52,292 nucleotides of DNA. Source: JBBQNY01 sp038255255 (lineage in GTDB: Bacteria > Pseudomonadota > Gammaproteobacteria > Xanthomonadales > Ahniellaceae). Every line of letters starts with the position of its first letter. Within the stretch, counting starts at the first letter, position 1. Where the stretch lies: assembly GCA_038255255.1 (NCBI GenBank), contig JBBSLL010000024.1:1-52292 (forward strand). The letters run 5' to 3'. Under the pieces are notes generated by a model. The model made no database searches, was not told the origin of the DNA, and worked only from the letters and a program-made list of their open reading frames with translations. The translations under genes and the position numbers were made by a program. Positions 15,725 to 23,020 of the stretch are shown in pieces.

Positions 15725-17008
15725 ATGAGCGCCGCGCCTCTCACCAACAGCCCCAACACCAGTCGCGCTTTCCGCGCCCTCTCGGCGGCCGCGCTGCTAT
15801 TTGTCGCCCAGGCGCACGCTGCGCCAGAACTGCTGAGCCAAATCCAGGCGGGAGCGGGCAGTGCGGCCAAGGCCGGCACGCTCGCGCAGTTCGATGTCAC
15901 GATCAATGCCGAGGCGCTTGCCTCGAAGCCGGCTGCGTTGTCGATCACGCTGCCCGGGCGCGAACCAGTGCAGGCGACACGCACCGCGATGTCGGAGGAA
16001 TCGGCCGCTACCTGGGTCGGGCGAACGGCAGAGGGCCATGACGTGGTGCTGACGTCCAGAAGTGGAATGGTCCGTGGCCGGATCTACACCTCTGAAGGGC
16101 CGTACTCGATCACCCCGGGCAGCGAGGGCGGCCACGTCCTTGCGCGCGTTGATCCTTCCGCGCTGCCCAACGACACGACAGTCGCGCCGGAAATTCCGTA
16201 CGCCATGGTTCCGGAGGCGCCCAGCCAGTCGAAGTCTTCCGGACAGGCGATGGTGGACGTGCTCGTGGTGTTCTCGAGCCAGGCGGGGCCGCTCGTCGGT
16301 GGCCAGGCGGAGATGGACCTCTTCGCGCAGGCCGCGATCGACCAGACCAACAGCGTGCTGGCCAACAGCCAGGTCGACAGTTTCAGGGTTCGACTCGTGC
16401 GTGCGGCCGTCACGACACGCGCCGCGAGCGGCGATCCCAATACCGACCTTCCGATGGTGCGCACTGATTCCGAGATCGCCGTCCTGCGTGCATCGGTCGG
16501 GGCGGACGTCGTGTTGTTCGTGGGCGATTACACGGCCGGGTTCAATGGCGCGGCCTACAAGAACACGCGGCCCCTGCAGTACGGCGCTGCGTTTGCCGGG
16601 TATGCCTTCGGCGTCGTCGATCGCGCAAGCGTCGAGAACTCGATGGTCTTCGTGCACGAACTCGGCCACATCCTCGGCATGGATCACGACGTCGGGAGCC
16701 CGCATGACCCGCCGTCCAGCAACTCTTTCCCGCACGCGTACGGTCACGTTGCGCCCCGCACCGAGCCGTATGCCCAGGGTGTGCTGACGGTGATGGCCTA
16801 CCAGGCGTCGTGCGGCGGCACGCTTGCCTGCCAGCAGGTCCCGTACTTCTCCAATTCAAACATCGCGCCGACGCAGGCGCCGTACGAAGGGCGTCCCATC
16901 GGCGTGCTCGACCAGGCTGAAAACTATCGCGTCGCCGCGGTCACCGGGCCGATCACGGCGGACTTCATGGCGGCGGACACGATTCTCGCCAGCGACTTCG
17001 AAGACTGA
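15725..17008 (+). CDS. Secreted reprolysin-like zinc metallopeptidase
   Basis: 427 residues. The N-terminal stretch after a 17-residue polar lead, FRALSAAALLFVAQAHA, is a signal peptide with AHA cleavage. A propeptide-like region (about 33-180) precedes the catalytic domain. The zinc site is HELGHILGMDH, with H311, H315 and H321, the metzincin H-E-x2-H-x2-G-x2-H pattern; the downstream VMAYQASC supplies the Met-turn. It ends in DTILASDFED, a tail similar to that of the giant propeller protein. ATG 15725 is the only start that leaves the signal peptide near the N-terminus. Confidence 0.88.
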   Translation: MSAAPLTNSPNTSRAFRALSAAALLFVAQAHAAPELLSQIQAGAGSAAKAGTLAQFDVTINAEALASKPAALSITLPGREPVQATRTAMSEESAATWVGRTAEGHDVVLTSRSGMVRGRIYTSEGPYSITPGSEGGHVLARVDPSALPNDTTVAPEIPYAMVPEAPSQSKSSGQAMVDVLVVFSSQAGPLVGGQAEMDLFAQAAIDQTNSVLANSQVDSFRVRLVRAAVTTRAASGDPNTDLPMVRTDSEIAVLRASVGADVVLFVGDYTAGFNGAAYKNTRPLQYGAAFAGYAFGVVDRASVENSMVFVHELGHILGMDHDVGSPHDPPSSNSFPHAYGHVAPRTEPYAQGVLTVMAYQASCGGTLACQQVPYFSNSNIAPTQAPYEGRPIGVLDQAENYRVAAVTGPITADFMAADTILASDFED

Positions 17009-17022
17009 TCCCGCGTTCGGAC

Positions 17023-17042
17023 CGGGGCCTCGAACGGCCCCG
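17023..17042. terminator. Possible hairpin terminator between convergent genes
   Basis: CGGGGCC-TCGAAC-GGCCCCG forms a 7-bp GC stem with a 6-base loop, 15 bp after the metallopeptidase stop. It lacks a T-tract on either strand, so it is weak support. Confidence 0.35.
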
Positions 17043-17124
17043 CTTGAGCAGGAAAGCCTGGATCATTCGGCAATGTGGGCTGCGCCCGTTTCAAGGCGAA
17101 TCGCTTTCCCAATGGCGGGCACGA

Positions 17125-17796
17125 TCACGCACCTTCTGCATCCGCCGTTTCCGCCGTTACCTGGCTCGGGTCGAATCGCCGACGCTGGCGCGTCGGATCG
17201 AAAGGCCCGATGCCTTCCCGCCCGTCGAAGCGGCACTTGGCGAACGGACCGTCGGCGTGGACATAGTGCAGGAACACCTGCACCCAGTGCGTGCCCTCGA
17301 AGCGATCGCGCCAGTGGGGCAGATCCACACCCCGATAGAGCAGCATGTCCCCAGGCGCAAGATTTACCGCCACCGAATTGCCGTTGGACTCGAGGCACAG
17401 CGGCCAAGGTCGCGGAGAATCCATGCCCAGGGTCAGTGACGTGCTGATTTCGCACGAGGGACGATCGACATGCCGGCGCAGCTCGGCGCCCGCCTGGTAG
17501 ATGCGCAGGTAGGAATAGCAGGGAAAAAGTGCGCTCCCAGCGACCCGCTCCATGATCGGGAGCATCCTGAGCAGGAGGCACTCGGTGAGTGCGTCGGCGT
17601 AGCGACCTTGCGAGCCGAACCCCTCCTCGAACTTGAAATAGTCCGGCGTGGCGGTCTGGATCAGCGCGTAATTCGCACAGAGTTCGGCCTCGGACGCACT
17701 CAGGACCCCACGCAGCACGGCAAATCCGTGCTCGCGGAAATAGTGCCCGCACTGGTCGAGCACCGCGCCTTCGTTTGCAACTGGTGAGGTGTTCAT
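17125..17796 (-). CDS. 2OG-Fe(II) dioxygenase-like protein next to egtBD
   Basis: 223 residues. The double-stranded beta-helix signature is visible: YSYLRIYQAGAELRRHVDR contains the H-x-D iron motif, GDMLLYRGVDLPHWRDRF supplies the distal His, and WVQVFLHYV closes the fold. This resembles bacterial and phage 2OG-Fe(II) oxygenases with unknown substrates. It lies 71 bp after egtD on the same strand, so cotranscription with egtB-egtD is likely. The chosen ATG 17796 is preceded by GAGGGGCTGCG; the frame is open upstream but without family similarity. A role in ergothioneine metabolism is inference from position only. Confidence 0.7.
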   Translation of the reverse strand: MNTSPVANEGAVLDQCGHYFREHGFAVLRGVLSASEAELCANYALIQTATPDYFKFEEGFGSQGRYADALTECLLLRMLPIMERVAGSALFPCYSYLRIYQAGAELRRHVDRPSCEISTSLTLGMDSPRPWPLCLESNGNSVAVNLAPGDMLLYRGVDLPHWRDRFEGTHWVQVFLHYVHADGPFAKCRFDGREGIGPFDPTRQRRRFDPSQVTAETADAEGA

Positions 17797-17867
17797 CGCA
17801 GCCCCTCGACTTTCCGTCAGGAGCTTATCGTGATTGGAATCAGCGCGGGCGGGCGCGCCGACTGGCG

Positions 17868-18836
17868 TCACGGTGGCGCGCGGGTGAGAAGGCGAAGCCC
17901 GAACGCGTCAGTCGGGTCGTTCCACGCCCGTGCGGTCCGGAGTCCGGCGCTGCGGGCGAGTGCATCGAAGCTGTCATCCGTGTACTTGTGGCTAAGTTCC
18001 ACCAGCACTTCTTCACCCTCGGCGAAGGCAACCTCCTGCGCGCCGATGCGCACGGCCTGGTCCGCCAGGCTTACCAGGTGGGTCTCGATGCGGCTGCGCG
18101 CGACCACGTAGTCGGCGCGGTGCTCGAAGGCGTTCAACTGGAAGTCGCTGCCGATTTCGCGATTGAGCCGCGCCAGCAAGTTGAGCGTGAACTCCGCCGT
18201 GATGCCGGAAGCATCGTTGTATGCGGCATCGAGGATCGGCTTGGGCTTGACGAGGTCGATGCCGATGATGGCGGCGCCGTCATCGCCCATGGTCGCGCGC
18301 ATGGCATGCAGCAGCGCGACTGCGTCGCTCGATTCGAAATTCCCCAGGGTGGAGCCGGGAAAGAACACCAGCGTCCGCGCGGCCGGCCGCGTCGACCGCG
18401 GCAGAGTTACCGCGTGCGTGAAGTCCGCGCATACCGGCAGCATTTCGACAGCCGCATGTCGAGCGCCCAGCACGGCCACGCTTTCCAGCAGTGCGCTGCG
18501 TGAAATCTCGATAGGCGTGTAGGCGACCACATCGTCGAGCGCATCCAGCAACACATCGGTCTTGCGGCCCGATCCGCTTCCGTACTCGACCACGTGCGTG
18601 CGCGGACCCACTGCCTGCGCGATCTCCGGCGCGCACGCCTCGAGCAGCCCAATCTCGACCCGCGTCAGGTAGTACTCCGGTTGGCGCGTAATCGCTTCGA
18701 ACAGTTCCGAGCCGCGACCGTCGTAGAAGTACTTCGATGGCAACCGCTTGGGATCGCGAGCGAGGCCGGCGAGTACCTCGCGTTCGATCGCCGCAGGCGT
18801 GGGACGAAGATCCGTGAGCGCAGTGCCGGCGATCAC
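17868..18836 (-). CDS. egtD: L-histidine N-alpha-methyltransferase (ergothioneine synthesis)
   Basis: Trimethylates histidine to hercynine using S-adenosylmethionine; 322 residues, the normal length. Family blocks are YFYDGRGSELFEAITRQPEYYLTR, the SAM-binding VEYGSGSGRKTDVLLDAL, TLVFFPGSTLGNF, and DLVKPKPILDAAYND. It begins at GTG 18836, which overlaps the egtB stop as GTGA, implying translational coupling. The frame stays open upstream inside egtB, but that is not part of the protein. With EgtB it forms the core ergothioneine pathway. Confidence 0.95.
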   Translation of the reverse strand: MIAGTALTDLRPTPAAIEREVLAGLARDPKRLPSKYFYDGRGSELFEAITRQPEYYLTRVEIGLLEACAPEIAQAVGPRTHVVEYGSGSGRKTDVLLDALDDVVAYTPIEISRSALLESVAVLGARHAAVEMLPVCADFTHAVTLPRSTRPAARTLVFFPGSTLGNFESSDAVALLHAMRATMGDDGAAIIGIDLVKPKPILDAAYNDASGITAEFTLNLLARLNREIGSDFQLNAFEHRADYVVARSRIETHLVSLADQAVRIGAQEVAFAEGEEVLVELSHKYTDDSFDALARSAGLRTARAWNDPTDAFGLRLLTRAPP

Positions 18837-20089
18837 AGATCGCGCGCCAGGCGAATGCCGCTGAACTGCCATCGCGCTTCCGGCGCAAAGAAATTCCGGT
18901 AGGTCGCGCGCAGTTGCGAGGCCGGGCTCGCGCAACTGCCACCGCGCAGCACGAACTGCCCACTCATGAATTTGCCGTTGTATTCGCCCAGCGCACCCGC
19001 AAGCGGCCGGTAACCGGGATAGGGCAGATACGCGCTCCGGGTCCATTCCCAGACGTCGCCGAAGAGCTGGGCCGGCGTAGCGTTCGCGGCCGCCGCTTCG
19101 GGGTGCAAGGCATCGTGCTCGAGGAAGTTTCCGTGAACGGGGAGGCGGCTGGCGGCGTGTTCCCACTCCGCCTCCGTCGGCAAGCGCGCGGAGGCCCAGC
19201 ACGCATAGGCGTCGGCTTCGAAGTAGTTCACGTGCACCACGGGTGCCCCGGCATCGAGCGCTCGCATGCCGGCCAGCGTGTACTCCGCCTGGAGATCCTC
19301 GTCCCAGTACAGCGGTCGCTCGACCGCGTGCTCGCGTACCCAGTCCCAGCCGGCGCTGAGCCAGAGACCCGGTGTGCGGTAACCACCGGCCCGCACAAAC
19401 TCCCGGTATTCCGCGTTGCTCACGGGCCGGGACGCCAGGGCGTGCGGCGCTAGCCACGTGCGATGTCGCGGCGATTCATGGTCAAAGGCAAATTGCGCCG
19501 CTTGCGGCCATGCATCCGCACCGACGTCGACAGCGCCCGTCGCGCCTGCGTGCCAACTGATCGTGGTCGCGATGCTGGAGCCTTGCACCAGATCGGTTCG
19601 ATACGCCGGTCGCATGGGATTGATCGAGAGCGCATGCTTGATGTCGGTCAGGATCAACTCCTGATGTTGCTGCTCGTGCTCGAGGCCGAGTTCGATACGC
19701 GCGATCGTTGAGGAATCAGGGTCTCCGCGCCGGATCAGGGCGTCCATGCGCTCGTCGATGGTGTCCCGATACGCCAACACGTCCGCCAGCGTGGGGCGGG
19801 AAAGCAACCCGCGTTGCGGGCGGGCGTGGCGCGGCCCCACGCTCTCGTAGTAGCTGTTGAAAAGGTGCGCGAACCGCTCATCGAAAGGCGAGTACTTTGG
19901 ATCCGCGGCCAGCACGAATTGTTCGAAGAACCAGGTCGGGTGGGCCAGATGCCACTTGGCCGGGCTCGCATCGGGCATGCTCTGCAGCATCGCGTCCTCC
20001 GCCGACAACGGCGCTGCCAGTGCGCGCGACTGCTCGCGAACCGCGTGGAATCTCTGCACCAGCGTACGCGCCGCTTCCCGTGTGGTCAT
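18833..20089 (-). CDS. egtB: Ergothioneine biosynthesis sulfoxide synthase
   Basis: Non-haem iron enzyme that joins hercynine to a thiol and oxidises it; 418 residues. The N-terminal DinB-like domain carries the three-His iron site: H50 in KWHLAHPTWFFE, and H138 and H142 in EHEQQHQEL. The C-terminal half is the formylglycine-generating-enzyme-like domain (RLPTEAEWEHAA, FGDVWEWTRSAYLPYPGY, VLRGGSCASPASQLR, FSGIRLARD). Whether it uses gamma-glutamylcysteine or cysteine cannot be read reliably; no egtC or gshA-like gene is nearby. Upstream lies dctA, 80 bp away on the same strand. Confidence 0.95.
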   Translation of the reverse strand: MTTREAARTLVQRFHAVREQSRALAAPLSAEDAMLQSMPDASPAKWHLAHPTWFFEQFVLAADPKYSPFDERFAHLFNSYYESVGPRHARPQRGLLSRPTLADVLAYRDTIDERMDALIRRGDPDSSTIARIELGLEHEQQHQELILTDIKHALSINPMRPAYRTDLVQGSSIATTISWHAGATGAVDVGADAWPQAAQFAFDHESPRHRTWLAPHALASRPVSNAEYREFVRAGGYRTPGLWLSAGWDWVREHAVERPLYWDEDLQAEYTLAGMRALDAGAPVVHVNYFEADAYACWASARLPTEAEWEHAASRLPVHGNFLEHDALHPEAAAANATPAQLFGDVWEWTRSAYLPYPGYRPLAGALGEYNGKFMSGQFVLRGGSCASPASQLRATYRNFFAPEARWQFSGIRLARDL

Positions 20090-20127
20090 GCGAACTCCGA
20101 TGCGAAGGCCGGCGAGCGGAAAACCGG

Positions 20128-20133
20128 ACTATA
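20128..20133 (-). promoter_or_regulatory. Candidate -10 box of the egtB-egtD unit
   Basis: On the minus strand TATAGT lies 39 bp before the egtB start, in the 80-bp gap after dctA. No good -35 is found. Confidence 0.3.
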
Positions 20134-20169
20134 GAGGCGCATTTCTGACGGGCGCGTCAACCGGGCCGA

Positions 20170-21468
20170 CTAGACCTTGGGTAGACGCGCGATTTTCGAC
20201 GACTCGAGTTCCGCGTGCATGCGAGCCGTGTCCAGTTCGCCCTCCCACTTGGCGACTACGACAGTCGCCACGCCGTTGCCGACGAGGTTGGTCAATGCGC
20301 GCGCCTCGCTCATGAAGCGATCGATGCCGAGGATGAGCGCGAGCCCGGCGACAGGCACTGAAGGCACCACCGCGAGAGTCGCGGCCAGGGTGATGAAACC
20401 GGCTCCCGTGACGCCGGAGGCGCCTTTTGAAGTCAGCATGGCCACTGCGAGCAAAGTGATCTGCTGCGTCATTGTCAGCTCGACGTCGAGTGCCTGCGCG
20501 ATGAAGATCGCCGCCATCGTGAGGTAGATATTGGTGCCGTCGAGATTGAAGGAGTAGCCGCTCGGGATCACCAGCCCCACCACCGATCGCGAACAGCCGA
20601 GGCGTTCGAGCTTTTGCATCATCGGCACGAGAGCCGACTCGGATGACGAGGTGCCGAGCACCAGCAACAGCTCTTCGCGGATGTAGCGCATGAAGCGGAA
20701 GATGCTGAATCCCGTAACGCGGGCGATAAGGCCGAGGACGACCACCACGAACAGGATGCACGTGAGGTAGAACGCACCCATGAGGTTGAGGAGCGGCCCC
20801 AGGCTGTCAACGCCGTAGCGCCCAAGGGTGAAGGCCATGGCGGCACCCGCGCCGATCGGCGCGAGTTGCATGATCATGCCCATCATCCGGAAGAACACCC
20901 TGCTCACGTCATCGAGCACCGACAGCAGGGGGCGCGCACGCTCGCCGAATCCGCTCAACGCGAAACCGAACAGCACCGCCACCAGCAACACCTGGAGCAG
21001 GTGGCCCTCGCCCGTGAAGGCGCCGACGAAGGTCTTCGGGATGATGTCGAGCAGGAACGCGGTGGTGCTCTGTTCCTTCGCCTGCGACGAATAGCTCGAC
21101 ACGGCTTCGGCGTCGAGCGTTGCCGGGTCGACGTTGAACCCGGCGCCCGGCTCGAGCGTGTTGACCACCAGCAGCCCGAGCGCGAGCGCCAGCGTCGACA
21201 CGACCTCGAAGTACACGATGGCCTTGATCCCGACGCGCCCAACTTTCCTGACGTCGGCGACGCCAGCAATGCCGAGCACGACCGTGAGGAAGATGATGGG
21301 GCCGATCAACATCTTGATCAGCGCAATGAAGCCGTCGCCCAAAGGCTTCAGCGCGACGCCCACTGTTGGCGCGAAGAGCCCGATCAGTCCTCCGACGACG
21401 ATGCCGACCAGTACCCAGAGGTAGAGACGCGATGCGCGCGCGGGTGCGATGCCGTCTTCAGTCGTCAT
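20170..21468 (-). CDS. dctA: C4-dicarboxylate:cation symporter, DAACS family
   Basis: Inner-membrane transporter of 432 residues for succinate, fumarate and malate. Diagnostic blocks are the first hairpin GTSSSESALVPMMQKLERLG, the substrate/sodium region PSGYSFNLDGTNIYLTMAA, and the second hairpin SKGASGVTGAGFITLAATL. About eight transmembrane helices plus two re-entrant loops are predicted by the fold. It is divergent from the PLP lyase across 153 bp. The assignment to DctA rather than glutamate-specific GltP rests on overall similarity and is likely but not certain. Confidence 0.92.
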   Translation of the reverse strand: MTTEDGIAPARASRLYLWVLVGIVVGGLIGLFAPTVGVALKPLGDGFIALIKMLIGPIIFLTVVLGIAGVADVRKVGRVGIKAIVYFEVVSTLALALGLLVVNTLEPGAGFNVDPATLDAEAVSSYSSQAKEQSTTAFLLDIIPKTFVGAFTGEGHLLQVLLVAVLFGFALSGFGERARPLLSVLDDVSRVFFRMMGMIMQLAPIGAGAAMAFTLGRYGVDSLGPLLNLMGAFYLTCILFVVVVLGLIARVTGFSIFRFMRYIREELLLVLGTSSSESALVPMMQKLERLGCSRSVVGLVIPSGYSFNLDGTNIYLTMAAIFIAQALDVELTMTQQITLLAVAMLTSKGASGVTGAGFITLAATLAVVPSVPVAGLALILGIDRFMSEARALTNLVGNGVATVVVAKWEGELDTARMHAELESSKIARLPKV

Positions 21469-21621
21469 GTGCGCCTTCTAGCACGCGCCAGGCGCGCTGC
21501 GCTGTTCTGGAGCACGCAGTCTTGACAGAGTCTGGTCGTGCCGAGGAGGCCACCCGTCGCCGCGCTCAGCAGTCCCTGATTGACGGTATGGTTCTGCCAA
21601 CCACCGGTTGAGGACGCACTC

Positions 21622-22776
21622 ATGGATCGTCGCGAGTTCCTGGCCATGGGTGGTTTGGCCGCGGCAAAGCCGGCCCTGGGCCTTCCGGGCGCAGCCACCA
21701 CGACGGGCAATGCGGCGCCGATGTTCCAGCGCGTGGATTTCGGTTCCGACGGAATCGCGTACAGCACGGTCGAGTACGCCACCCTGCTCCACACCGCCGC
21801 GACGAATCGCGGCCTCGAGGCCGACTACTACTCGTTGGGCGGCGCCATCACCGAACTCGAGCAGAAGTTTGCGGGCCTGATCGGCAAGGAAGCCGCGATG
21901 TTCGTACCGACGGGTACGCTCGCCAACCACCTCGCCATCCGTAAACTTGCGGGCAGCGACAGGCGCGTTCTCGTGCAGGCCGAGAGCCACCTCTACAACG
22001 ACAGCGGCGATTGCGCCGAGACCCTGAGCGGCTTGAATCTCGTACCGATTGCCGTAGGGCGCAGCACGATCGAGCTCGCGGAAGTGAGGCACTGGGTCGA
22101 ACGATCGGCAGCCGGCCGGGTAGGGATGAAGGTCGGCGCGATCTCCATCGAAAGTCCCGTGCGGCGCAGGGATCACGAGCGCGTGGACTTCGATGAGCTG
22201 GCGCGCGTGTGCGGCTTCGCGCGCGAACAGGGCATTCGCCTGCACCTGGACGGCGCGCGCATGTTCAGCCTGCCCCTGCATTCGGGTAAGAGCGTGCGTG
22301 AATACGCTGCGCTGTTCGACACCGTGTACGTGTCGCTATGGAAGCATTTCAGTGGCACGTCTGGCGCAATCCTGGCTGGCGATGCCGCGTTCATCGACGG
22401 GCTGTTCAATATGCGCCGGATGTTCGGCGGTTCGTTGCCGCATGCATGGCCGCAGATCGCGCTGGTTGCCGAGTATGCGGATCGCTACGAGGCCGACTAT
22501 GCAAAATCCTGGCAAGCCGCGGAAAAGCTCATCGCGCTGCTCGAAGCGCACGGACGCTTCAGGATTCGAAAGGTACCGAGCGGCACCAGCCGATTCTTTC
22601 TGTCGGCACCCGGCGTTGACTCGGCCGCGCTCATCGAACGGGCGGCGCGACGCGGCGTGGATCTTCCGAAGGGGCCACCAGGAACAGAGGCGCTGCCGAT
22701 GCAGGTGAATCCCTCCATCCTGCGCATGCAGCCTGCGGCGCTCGCGCGAATTTTCATAGACTCGCTACAGGAGTGA
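21622..22776 (+). CDS. PLP-dependent beta-eliminating lyase / threonine aldolase-like, with Tat signal
   Basis: 384 residues of fold-type I PLP enzyme. The N-terminus MDRREFLAMGGLAAAKPALG has a twin-arginine motif (RREFL) and a hydrophobic stretch, so Tat export is predicted. The catalytic domain has EAAMFVPTGTLANHLAIR, HLDGARMFSL (the Asp that contacts the PLP nitrogen) and the Schiff-base Lys in SLWKHFSGTSG. Family PF01212 covers threonine aldolases and tyrosine-phenol/tryptophanase-type lyases; the exact substrate is unknown. ATG 21622 opens the Tat motif. It is divergent from dctA. Confidence 0.85.
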   Translation: MDRREFLAMGGLAAAKPALGLPGAATTTGNAAPMFQRVDFGSDGIAYSTVEYATLLHTAATNRGLEADYYSLGGAITELEQKFAGLIGKEAAMFVPTGTLANHLAIRKLAGSDRRVLVQAESHLYNDSGDCAETLSGLNLVPIAVGRSTIELAEVRHWVERSAAGRVGMKVGAISIESPVRRRDHERVDFDELARVCGFAREQGIRLHLDGARMFSLPLHSGKSVREYAALFDTVYVSLWKHFSGTSGAILAGDAAFIDGLFNMRRMFGGSLPHAWPQIALVAEYADRYEADYAKSWQAAEKLIALLEAHGRFRIRKVPSGTSRFFLSAPGVDSAALIERAARRGVDLPKGPPGTEALPMQVNPSILRMQPAALARIFIDSLQE

Positions 22777-22829
22777 GCAATCGCGAGCGCCCCGCCTCTG
22801 AGTGAGGGCATCCAGAAAAAGCCCAAGGG

Positions 22830-22906
22830 TGGCGCGCCCGGAGGGATTCGAACCCCCGACCAATGGCTTCGGAAGCCACTACTCTATCCAGCTGAGCTAC
22901 GGGCGC
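22830..22906 (-). tRNA. tRNA-Arg (anticodon CCG)
   Basis: A 77-nt cloverleaf can be folded by hand. The 7-bp acceptor GCGCCCG/CGGGCGC is perfect, the D arm is GCTC/GAGT, and the anticodon stem GTGGC/GCCAT holds loop TTCCGAA with CCG at 34-36. The T arm GGGGG-TTCGAAT-CCCTC follows, and CCA is encoded at the 3' end. It reads CGG arginine codons. It lies between the PLP lyase and the autotransporter genes. Confidence 0.97.
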
Positions 22907-23020
22907 ATTCTGAGCTGCCAATTCAGCGCAGCCGCGCAATGTAACGGCTGGCACCCCCGCAACGCCAGCGCCGGTTCGTCAGCGGCGGCCGTCCCTGGCC
23001 GCCTGCGAAAGCCCTGTAAA

